DNA of 6,565 nucleotides from DASRHT01 sp035293765 (lineage in GTDB: Bacteria; Chloroflexota; Ktedonobacteria; Ktedonobacterales; Ktedonobacteraceae), in NCBI GenBank assembly GCA_035293765.1, contig DATGMF010000012.1, positions 1-6,565 of the forward strand, read 5' to 3'. Positions within the stretch are counted from its first letter, which is position 1; each line of letters starts with the position of its first letter. Shown one piece after another: positions 1-5,164 of this stretch. Made by a program: the position numbers and the translations under genes. Under the pieces are notes generated by a model. The model worked only from the letters and a program-made list of their open reading frames with translations, was not told the origin of the DNA and made no database searches.

Positions 1-1
1 C

Positions 2-1138
2 AGCACGACCCAATTCTTCCTCACCGATGCGCTCGGCAGCATCATCACCACGTTCAACGCTGTGGCAGGCAGTGCCGCCGTGCAGGGCAACCAGCTCTAC
101 GGCCCTTACGGCAACAATCGCTACAGCCAGGGCACGATGGGTACCAACAAGGGCTTTACGGGTCAGTATGCCGATGCCACGGGGCTGGACTACTACAATG
201 CCAGGTATTACGATCCGGTGGTCGGGCAATTCCTCTCAGCCGATGTCAAGCAGGGCAACCTGCAAGGGATGGACCCGTATGGCTATGTCGGAGGCAATCC
301 CGAGACCTTGACCGACCCGACGGGGGAGTATTATGCAGACGGAAATGGCAATATTGCTCGGCCTCTGCCAAGTGTCTCCTGGGTTAATTCGTCAGTATGT
401 GGCAATGTTCCTGGTTGTTCGGTGAAAGGATTCGATGTAGAGAATGCTTCTCAAGGAGAAGAACATTGGGCATATCATATCTTCATTGGGAAGCAAGCTT
501 TACCTGAAATTTTCGTCAAACCAATTGCTCAATGGGGTCAGGGACATAAAGACCCCAAAGTGAAACAACCGTATTGTGCTTTTATATGCGGTGGTATTAA
601 AGATGGCATGAGGTTTTTCGGTGCTTCACTAGAAGCAGGCTCCTCAGCAGTTATATTGGCGGCAATCGTGGGAGCAGGGATATCTGCATCAGCATCTGGA
701 GGATTAAGCGTCTTTTTCGCTAATTTTTTAGCGGGGACAGGTATTCAGACATTCCGTAATCTTATTGATGGCCTTCAGGGTATGATGGACAGCACCGCGG
801 AACATAATCCGCTAATCGATGTTTTTGTCGATGTCGCAAAAGCATTGCTTGATCTAGCAGGTATTATTGTCAATGGACTGAGCATGAAAGGGGTAATCAA
901 TGCTAGTAATATAAAATCTGTACAGGGGACAGCAGCGGTTTTGTTTAGAATTTTAGGGGCGGCTGGCCAAGTCATATCGGGGCAAAAGGTAAACTTCAAA
1001 AATGCGTTTGGCGCTGGTATCAGCACGCTGCAAGGAGGTATAGGTGTACTAGGGGGCTTTACGCAGTTAGCTGGTGATATAGCACAAGGAATAAGCGATT
1101 ACAACACGTATCAAGCTTACGCCGCTGACCACGCATAA
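2..1138 (+). CDS. RHS repeat-associated core protein, C-terminal part with a variable hydrophobic tip (5' truncated)
   Basis: The frame is open from the left edge, so the true start lies upstream; 378 residues are visible. Residues 1-110 are the end of an RHS/YD-repeat shell, with GFTGQYADATGLDYYNARYY at 51-70 and the DPYGYVGGNP...DPTG boundary at 91-108, the RHS-associated core signature where such proteins usually cut off their C-terminal toxin. Residues 111-378 are the variable tip. It begins with a polar part containing four Cys (133, 139, 192, 196), then has long Gly/Ala-rich hydrophobic stretches around 215-250, 271-300, 310-327 and 336-364. I see no HNH, ADP-ribosyltransferase, deaminase or peptidase motif. 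By family knowledge this is a contact-dependent or secreted polymorphic toxin. A membrane-active tip is my inference; a linker whose enzymatic end has been lost is the alternative. The GTG at 62 is internal, not a start. RHS assignment is firm, tip function unknown. Confidence 0.9.
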   Translation, partial: STTQFFLTDALGSIITTFNAVAGSAAVQGNQLYGPYGNNRYSQGTMGTNKGFTGQYADATGLDYYNARYYDPVVGQFLSADVKQGNLQGMDPYGYVGGNPETLTDPTGEYYADGNGNIARPLPSVSWVNSSVCGNVPGCSVKGFDVENASQGEEHWAYHIFIGKQALPEIFVKPIAQWGQGHKDPKVKQPYCAFICGGIKDGMRFFGASLEAGSSAVILAAIVGAGISASASGGLSVFFANFLAGTGIQTFRNLIDGLQGMMDSTAEHNPLIDVFVDVAKALLDLAGIIVNGLSMKGVINASNIKSVQGTAAVLFRILGAAGQVISGQKVNFKNAFGAGISTLQGGIGVLGGFTQLAGDIAQGISDYNTYQAYAADHA

Positions 1139-1150
1139 CACCGCAAAAGA

Positions 1151-1196
1151 GAACTTTCTTAGCCCTGCGCTAATCAGTGCAGGACTAAGAAGGTTC
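1151..1196 (+). terminator. Long hairpin after the RHS stop codon (possible terminator or processing/attenuation structure)
   Basis: Arms 1151-1171 and 1176-1196 enclose a 4-nt loop, AATC. Of 21 opposed positions, 18 are Watson-Crick, two are G-T pairs (1155/1192 and 1169/1178) and one is a C-A mismatch (1163/1184). The two G-T pairs stay paired in a + strand RNA but become A-C mismatches in the other, which favours a role in the RHS transcript. It begins 12 bp after the stop codon. No T-tract follows, so it is not a classical intrinsic terminator. It could protect the 3' end, reduce read-through into the downstream genes, or be a mobile palindromic repeat. Confidence 0.55.
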
Positions 1197-1283
1197 CCTA
1201 CGATACAAAACTTTAGGTATCTGGGATGAAATTGTGAATCCTAGAGGGACAAATGTACTTGTATTTTCACCAGGAGAAGTCAT

Positions 1284-1688
1284 ATGCCACTTATCGATGT
1301 AAAACGTTGGCTTGCCTATTGGAATGCACCCATTACCTGGGATGAAGCTCTCCCTTCGCTGAAAAAGAGACCTGATCCCGAGACGCTTGAATTATCTCCC
1401 ACTATAAGGAGATATGAGCTATATGTTTACCAGATTGCTTATGTTTTCCTTATCAACGGGTTGCTGATTACTTGCATCACAACACTTGTCTGGCCCTTAC
1501 TGATAGGTTTAGGTGCGGATCTTGTGCTACTGGTTCTGCAACTAAGGAATGTATTACTCTGGAAACCACAACCACAGATTATTGCTCGCAAACGCATCGT
1601 GCAAGTCATTACGCTCGGTGTTATGGGAATGATTACCATTGCAGCATTTGCTATCATATTGAAGCAAGGCTTAACAATCCATTTTTAG
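1284..1688 (+). CDS. Small orphan membrane protein (3 predicted TM segments), candidate immunity protein
   Basis: 134 residues; family not recognised. The start is well supported by AGGAGA at 1272-1277, six bases before the ATG. The first 45 residues are polar (WLAYWNAPITWDEALPSLKK, then PDPETLELSPTIRRYE). Hydrophobic segments follow at about 47-66 and 68-87, separated by a Trp-Pro turn, then a basic stretch RNVLLWKPQPQIIARKR at 88-104, and a third segment at about 107-126. The basic loop suggests it is cytoplasmic. It is the first gene after the RHS toxin, on the same strand, with 145 bp between them that contain a large hairpin. In polymorphic-toxin loci this slot usually holds the immunity gene, and a membrane protein would suit a membrane-active tip. 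That role is inference from position and topology only. An unrelated membrane protein is possible. Confidence 0.8.
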   Translation: MPLIDVKRWLAYWNAPITWDEALPSLKKRPDPETLELSPTIRRYELYVYQIAYVFLINGLLITCITTLVWPLLIGLGADLVLLVLQLRNVLLWKPQPQIIARKRIVQVITLGVMGMITIAAFAIILKQGLTIHF

Positions 1689-1764
1689 CGAAACACATCT
1701 ATCAGGTATTTTACAGGACTTTATAAAGAGACAATTGAACATACAGGAACTTAGGGGGCTTTTC

Positions 1765-1869
1765 ATGATGTGGATGATATCACATTATGGAAACGGTGTG
1801 AAAGCTTACCTCAAATTCAATCGTGAGAAATTCGTTCTTAAATTGCATAAGCCCAAATCCATCGATTAG
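1765..1869 (+). CDS. Small ORF, 34 residues, with a strong ribosome binding site
   Basis: The reading begins MMWMISHYGNGVKAYLKFNR and ends LHKPKSID before TAG. A GGGGG run at 1754-1758 lies six bases before the first ATG; a second ATG follows directly at 1768. The peptide is basic (seven Lys, two Arg), with no membrane segment or signal peptide. It sits alone in the 226 bp between two membrane-protein genes. It could be a genuine small protein, a leader peptide, or the surviving 5' end of a decayed immunity gene; immunity-gene graveyards behind RHS genes often hold such remnants. No homologue is recognised. Confidence 0.4.
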   Translation: MMWMISHYGNGVKAYLKFNREKFVLKLHKPKSID

Positions 1870-1914
1870 GCACAACTTCTCAGTAGTAGACAGACCAGAA
1901 AGTGGTGATCATCC

Positions 1915-2346
1915 ATGATCAGTAAACGCCCTTTTTTTTCACATCTAGCACTCGTCATTGTTTTTACCGATATTATTGTATTTCTCATGACAATAATATT
2001 GATAATGTTCCACCCCATTGTTTACATACTTTGGTATATTGCAGCGTTCTTCTCCCTTGTTACGGCTATGAGCTGGATGAGCCTAGACGCGTTGGAAATC
2101 AGTTTGAAGCAGATACACGAGAAATGGTACAAAACAAAAGGAGTACGTTCGAGCAGCGTCATGCTCTTTATGGCTCTCTTTTTCTTATACGAGGGATCTG
2201 GCTTAGCATCAGCTCATGTAAGCCCAGCTTCTCTCTTGAACAACAGTGTTCTCGCAACGATACTGGCTCCGCTCCTATGTGTCGTGATCTTTTTCTTTCT
2301 TGCTATTGTCTCTACAACAGTGCTGCATAGAGAATTGTCTCGTTAA
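1915..2346 (+). CDS. Small orphan membrane protein (4 predicted TM segments), candidate immunity protein
   Basis: 143 residues; family not recognised. The ATG is the first possible start after an in-frame TGA at 1906-1908; a modest GGTGA lies at 1904-1908. Hydrophobic segments are at about 10-32, 34-54, 82-101 and 111-136. Between the second and third lies a charged loop (SLKQIHEKWYKTKGVRSS, 63-80) whose positive charge suggests a cytoplasmic location with both termini inside. The body is rich in Phe, Ile, Leu and Val and has no visible catalytic motif. It is on the same strand as the RHS gene and separated from the other membrane gene by a small ORF. Like that gene it may be an immunity protein for the RHS tip, or for a tip that was displaced by recombination. 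The two proteins do not look like copies of one another by eye. Function inferred from context only. Confidence 0.78.
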   Translation: MISKRPFFSHLALVIVFTDIIVFLMTIILIMFHPIVYILWYIAAFFSLVTAMSWMSLDALEISLKQIHEKWYKTKGVRSSSVMLFMALFFLYEGSGLASAHVSPASLLNNSVLATILAPLLCVVIFFFLAIVSTTVLHRELSR

Positions 2347-2361
2347 AAGAGGAATCGAGAT

Positions 2362-2409
2362 ATGCCCAAACAGCACCTCCGTTATTGGGTCTCAGACGAA
2401 AATGGGTGA
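2362..2409 (+). other. Mini-ORF of 15 codons with an SD-like site, possibly a gene remnant
   Basis: The peptide would be MPKQHLRYWVSDENG. AGAGGA at 2348-2353 lies eight bases before the ATG, so translation initiation is plausible just 15 bp after the preceding stop codon. Its composition looks like the N-terminus of an ordinary soluble protein that stops abruptly. It may be the broken 5' end of a lost immunity gene or a leader that couples translation to the next gene. Chance is also possible at this length. Confidence 0.25.
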
Positions 2410-2429
2410 GAGGAATACTGAGTGAAACC

Positions 2430-2444
2430 AGCAGGGAGTCTGCT
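2430..2444 (+). promoter_or_regulatory. Ribosome binding site of the SMI1-like gene inside a small hairpin loop
   Basis: AGCAG at 2430-2434 and CTGCT at 2440-2444 can form a 5-bp stem with the loop GGAGT. The SD core GGGAG (2434-2438) is therefore mostly in the loop, eight bases before the ATG at 2447. The SD supports this start. Whether the short stem affects initiation is uncertain. Confidence 0.45.
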
Positions 2445-2446
2445 AG

Positions 2447-3040
2447 ATGAGTAACGAAAGATATTTACAGATATGCCAACGCATTATCACCCATTGTCGT
2501 CAAAGGCAGTGGTATGGTCCAGATATTTATCAGAACCATACAACATTCAATCTCCGTCATTTTGACGGACCCTGGATCAGACATGACTTGCGGGCGGGCT
2601 TTTTCCCTCCTGCCACAGAAGAACAACTTCGCTTATCAGAAGAGGTGATGGGCTTTCCTTATCCTTCTTTGCTCCGAAGTTTGTACTCGCAGGTGGCAAA
2701 CGGCGGCTTTGGACCCGCTTACGGGCTCGTTGGAGCTTTTTGCGGCTACGCTGATGCGATGTACAAAGAGCAGCACCATGAGTATAAGCTACAAGAGAGC
2801 GTTGTTACCCCCTCTTTTCCAGAGGAAATGACGTTTATTGACTTGGAGCAATATGAAAAACGGCATGGCCGGCAGAAGAACATGTACCTTGATACGTATG
2901 TTTGGCCAATGTACTTCATCTATTTATGCGAATGGGGATGTGGTTTTTTTTCATTCCTCCATGCTAAAACTGGCTGCGTGTATTATGTTGGAGAGAACTA
3001 CCTATTTTATATGGTGACGGCGCTGGCTTACTGCTGCTGA
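2447..3040 (+). CDS. SMI1/KNR4 (SUKH) family protein, probable immunity protein, C-terminus possibly replaced
   Basis: 197 residues. Residues 52-96 carry the family core: PPATEEQLRLSEEVMGFPYP, then LLRSLYSQVANGGFGPAYGL. This matches the SMI1/KNR4 pattern of a helix with EE, a GFP.P turn, LL..LY and NGGFGP.YGL. The later CEWGCGFFSFLHAKTG at 161-176 is the usual second conserved block. Known family members include immunity proteins that bind and neutralise toxins of polymorphic systems, so a place behind an RHS gene fits, although the hydrophobic RHS tip is not an obvious partner. Family members I know usually continue after the second block with a polar segment and a closing helix around EEWLE. 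Here the last dozen residues are an atypical LFYMVTALAYCC, and the last 77 bp overlap the opposing lipoprotein gene. I infer loss of the true end, but a natural short version cannot be excluded. Confidence 0.85.
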   Translation: MSNERYLQICQRIITHCRQRQWYGPDIYQNHTTFNLRHFDGPWIRHDLRAGFFPPATEEQLRLSEEVMGFPYPSLLRSLYSQVANGGFGPAYGLVGAFCGYADAMYKEQHHEYKLQESVVTPSFPEEMTFIDLEQYEKRHGRQKNMYLDTYVWPMYFIYLCEWGCGFFSFLHAKTGCVYYVGENYLFYMVTALAYCC

Positions 3041-3500
3041 GTCGCCCTCCATAAATATATTGTGGCGCACTGCCCTGACTGGAGACCCGATACCAGGTTG
3101 AAATGCCCGCGACCATCTCACCGGTCGTTTTCCCATAGACCGTCACCGCCATCGCCGTCATATCGGTCGTCAGGATGGTACCATCGGAGTTCGGAGCATC
3201 ACGGACAATAGCCACGCCGGTGGTATACATGGTAGTCGGCTTCATCCAGGTAACTTGAAAGGTCGGGGGCGAGCCAGCGCCGGGAGAGGTTAACGTAACC
3301 TGCGTCGTCGTCTTCGTTGGGGTCGCCGTAGGAGTAGGATCTGGCGTCGCCGTAGCCGGCGTTGCTCCCTCCGCTGACTGCCCCGCAACCAGTGGACGGC
3401 TTGTAACAGTGCTGGAAGATGTACCCGAACCACAACTAACAAAAGTGAAAGATACCATTAAAAAAGCAGACAACAACAAAAATAGCGTTTTTTTAGACAT
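2964..3500 (-). CDS. Putative lipoprotein with Thr/Pro-rich linker and SH3-like domain
   Basis: 178 residues. The N-terminus has a short basic region (MSKK), a hydrophobic stretch at 5-21 and a lipobox-like FVSC ending at Cys23, followed by GSGTSSS. This indicates export and lipid anchoring, though VSC is less typical than LAGC. Residues 46-66 are a Thr/Pro/Ala linker. About 89-153 resemble a bacterial SH3-like domain: GVAIVRDAPNSDGTIL at 95-110 resembles the usual VR..PS..S.VI opening, and WYRVS plus QYIYGG at 136-152 its closing strands. Such domains often bind cell-wall or extracellular ligands. Translation is supported by GAGG (3507-3510 complement), six bases before the ATG. The last 25 residues lie past the domain and overlap the end of the convergent SMI1-like gene, so the natural stop may have been lost. 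The exact domain family is not certain. Confidence 0.75.
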   Translation of the reverse strand: MSKKTLFLLLSAFLMVSFTFVSCGSGTSSSTVTSRPLVAGQSAEGATPATATPDPTPTATPTKTTTQVTLTSPGAGSPPTFQVTWMKPTTMYTTGVAIVRDAPNSDGTILTTDMTAMAVTVYGKTTGEMVAGISTWYRVSSQGSAPQYIYGGRLSSSKPAPSPYKIGSSLQHNTRSQF

Positions 3501-3533
3501 GAGTATCCTCTAATAAATATTCTCTGTAGTTAG

Positions 3534-3539
3534 AGTATA
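3534..3539 (-). promoter_or_regulatory. Possible -10 element of the lipoprotein gene
   Basis: The complement reads TATACT, five of six bases matching TATAAT, 33 bp before the start codon in an AT-rich intergenic stretch with an upstream T-run. No convincing -35 hexamer is found at the usual distance. The remainder of the 164-bp gap (3501-3664) shows no gene and no clear terminator for the upstream kinase gene. Confidence 0.25.
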
Positions 3540-3664
3540 AAAAAAAGGATGCGAATAGAGCCAAAAAAAGGGAAACAATCACCAGAAAGTAATAATGAAG
3601 AGCTAAAAATCAAGGGGAGCTGGTCGCTATAATTTTACAAAGAGCTTTTCCAGATGCATGGCGC

Positions 3665-4135
3665 TCAATCGATCACATCATCTCCTGCCCAGTCAACAAT
3701 CTCGAAGAGAGTATCCTGCCCGCTACGAACGGAGTAAAGTTTGTCAAACCCTTCGGCATAGGTCGGGCGCGTCAGCTTTTTGCGCGTGGCGAAAATTGCC
3801 ACGTCGGGGACACGAGCCTTACCTGCGCGCTGCCTGTTGCGCTCTAAACTCTGCTTCACCTGCGGCTCAAAGTAATAGCCGACAATTTCCGCGCCATATT
3901 GACGCCCCAGATGAATAAGCTGCGCACGGTCTTCTGGAGAGGGATTGGTGTTATCAACCACAACAGAGCGTCCCGCCTGCAAAGCCTCCTCGATTAGCTG
4001 ACTCTGCCGCTGCGCAGGACGCTTATTATTACGCAAAAGATCCTTGCTGACGTGCTCATGCGTGTGCGCGCAATGGGCCTGATAGAAAGTACTTTTGCCC
4101 GCTGCCTGCAATCCTATCAAAATAACGATTTCCAT
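3665..4135 (-). CDS. P-loop kinase of the polynucleotide 5'-kinase-like (AAA_33) type
   Basis: 156 residues, one compact domain. Walker A is GLQAAGKST at 8-16 (Lys14, Ser15). KDLLR at 31-35 supplies Asp32 and Arg35 in the D-x-x-R arrangement that in T4 Pnkp (Asp35, Arg38) binds and activates the 5'-OH. VVVDNTNP at 58-65, followed by a helix and VGYYFEP at 85-91, is typical of PNKP-like kinases. An Arg-rich lid lies at 99-108, VPDVAIFATRKKL at 109-121 and EGFDKLYSV at 128-136. The family transfers the ATP gamma-phosphate to nucleic-acid 5'-OH ends or to small molecules; the actual substrate here is unknown. No phosphatase or ligase domain is attached. The start has only a weak GGATGG upstream. 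It begins 19 bp after the methyltransferase stop codon, so the two are probably one transcript. It could be annotated simply as an ATP-binding protein. Confidence 0.87.
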   Translation of the reverse strand: MEIVILIGLQAAGKSTFYQAHCAHTHEHVSKDLLRNNKRPAQRQSQLIEEALQAGRSVVVDNTNPSPEDRAQLIHLGRQYGAEIVGYYFEPQVKQSLERNRQRAGKARVPDVAIFATRKKLTRPTYAEGFDKLYSVRSGQDTLFEIVDWAGDDVID

Positions 4136-4154
4136 AGCCCATCCAGCAAATCTT

Positions 4155-5036
4155 TTACACCTGGGTCTTACTTACCATAAAGCTGCGCTCCACCTGGCGT
4201 TCAGCGTCTATCTCGGCTCCATAGTAATCGTTGGCCCATTGCCATAAACGCTCGGCTGAGGCAGCAAAAATATCATCCGGGATCGTCCATGTACCTGACC
4301 ATTCGCGCTTCACAATACGCTCAATGGCAGCGCGCGGTGTGGCTGTCTGTTCCCATTGCAGCAAACGCACTCTTTGCGTCTGCAACCCCAATGACTGCAA
4401 CAGCTCAACCACCTGCTGGTTAGAAGCAGCTCCGGGACGACTCACACTAACGCCTGACGACTCCACAATCGCTCTCCACTGCTCGGAAATCTCCCGTACA
4501 TCCGTCTTGCCGAACTCATCCCAACAATTTAGCATTAATCCGCCGGGCCGCAGCACACGCACCGTCTCCCGCACCGCCTGCTGCCAACCTTCAACCAGGT
4601 GCAACACATGAACCGCGATAACCACATCAAATGAAGCGTCCTGAAAGGGCAATTGCGTGATATCAGATACGACCAGCCGCATACTGGCCTGTGGCTCTGC
4701 GTGAGTAAACCGCCTGACCTCACCATGACGCTCCACAGTCTCATCAGGCAAGCTTCCCCAGGGCTGCTGATCTGCCTGCCAGTCCTGCTCCCTTAGCTTT
4801 TCGACGAGGACATCCAGCATCTTGGTCGAAATATCCACCCCCGTATAGTTGCGCCCCAGCGAAGCCAGGGGAAAGGCAATGCGCCCGGTGCCAATTCCCA
4901 GTTCCAGGAACGCTGTCTGCGGACCCGCGCCAATAAGCTGGTCCAGACGCCGGGTAATCTGTTGAGCAATATCACCAGGATAACCGCGCGTGGCATCATA
5001 ACGATGGGCAATAGGATCGAAAGAAAACGATGGCAT
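4155..5036 (-). CDS. Class I SAM-dependent methyltransferase (Methyltransf_11-like)
   Basis: 293 residues from the chosen start. FDPIAHRYDATRGYP at 6-20 is the typical entry helix. LELGIGTGR at 44-52 is motif I, binding S-adenosylmethionine, and GVDIS at 66-70 ends in the acidic motif II residue Asp68. LPFQDASFDVVIAVHVLHLV at 129-148 covers the family's motif IV region, and VLRPGGLML at 161-169 is the following conserved loop. About 175-293 form a C-terminal region probably involved in substrate choice; the substrate cannot be told from sequence. The ATG at 5036 is preferred because GGAGAG lies seven bases upstream and the protein then begins at MPSFSFD, as I would expect for this family. The ATG at 5051 (five residues longer) has no Shine-Dalgarno. 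An insert at about 82-118 between motif II and the next strand is polar and charged. It lies 128 bp downstream of the dehydrogenase stop codon, same strand. Confidence 0.9.
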   Translation of the reverse strand: MPSFSFDPIAHRYDATRGYPGDIAQQITRRLDQLIGAGPQTAFLELGIGTGRIAFPLASLGRNYTGVDISTKMLDVLVEKLREQDWQADQQPWGSLPDETVERHGEVRRFTHAEPQASMRLVVSDITQLPFQDASFDVVIAVHVLHLVEGWQQAVRETVRVLRPGGLMLNCWDEFGKTDVREISEQWRAIVESSGVSVSRPGAASNQQVVELLQSLGLQTQRVRLLQWEQTATPRAAIERIVKREWSGTWTIPDDIFAASAERLWQWANDYYGAEIDAERQVERSFMVSKTQV

Positions 5037-5043
5037 CTTTTGA

Positions 5044-5049
5044 CTCTCC
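5044..5049 (-). promoter_or_regulatory. Shine-Dalgarno deciding the methyltransferase start
   Basis: The complement reads GGAGAG, seven bases before the ATG at 5036. It overlaps the G of the upstream in-frame ATG at 5051, which itself has no purine-rich site before it. This argues for the shorter product. Confidence 0.55.
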
Positions 5050-5095
5050 ATAGCAGAACTAGCGGGAAACAGTCAGGCGGCATAGTTACCGGTCA

Positions 5096-5131
5096 ATAGA
5101 GCAGCGTCTTTTGATGCTCTACCCGCTCTAT
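5096..5131 (-). other. Two mutually exclusive stem options between dehydrogenase and methyltransferase genes
   Basis: On the + strand TAGAGCA (5097-5103) is complementary to TGCTCTA (5115-5121), and ATAGAGC (5096-5102) is equally complementary to GCTCTAT (5125-5131). One arm can therefore pair with either of two, 7 bp each. It lies about 60 bp before the methyltransferase start, in its leader or read-through RNA. No T-tract follows, so an intrinsic terminator is not supported. Confidence 0.3.
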
Positions 5132-5164
5132 GCCACAACTTATATAAAAGGGAGGAATACGCGG

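Noticed and set aside
27..311. 94-codon frame overlapping the RHS core
   Set aside because: It shadows the RHS frame in GC-rich DNA; the RHS frame has clear family motifs.
775..1026. 83-codon antisense frame inside the RHS tip
   Set aside because: No ribosome binding site or recognisable motif; antisense to a well-supported gene.
1232..1259. TTGTGA ... TGTACT as a promoter for the 3-TM gene
   Set aside because: Each hexamer matches only four of six consensus bases; too weak to annotate.
1472..1726. 84-codon frame overlapping the 3-TM gene
   Set aside because: Lacks a good start signal and has a composition typical of out-of-frame reading (Cys/Thr-rich).
2031..2330. 99-codon frame within the 4-TM gene
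   Set aside because: Fully contained in another frame of a coherent membrane protein; no start signal.
3322..3355. GTCGCCGTAG repeated at 3322-3331 and 3346-3355
   Set aside because: Explained by codons of the Thr/Pro/Ala linker of the lipoprotein; not an array.
3199..3435. 78-codon frame antisense-strand shadow in the lipoprotein gene
   Set aside because: Inside the lipoprotein coding region, out of frame, with low-complexity composition.
3628..3633. Perfect TATAAT on the + strand
   Set aside because: No gene reads rightwards from here and no -35 is seen; a chance hit in an AT-rich gap.
3658..3918. 86-codon + strand frame opposite the kinase gene
   Set aside because: Covers the kinase's conserved C-terminal half on the other strand; no SD and Arg/Ser/Ala-rich composition.
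4155..5036. Methyltransferase as a Hen1-type RNA 2'-O-methyltransferase
   Set aside because: The HVLHLV stretch is the ordinary UbiE-like motif; the Hen1 metal-binding Glu/His set is not visible.
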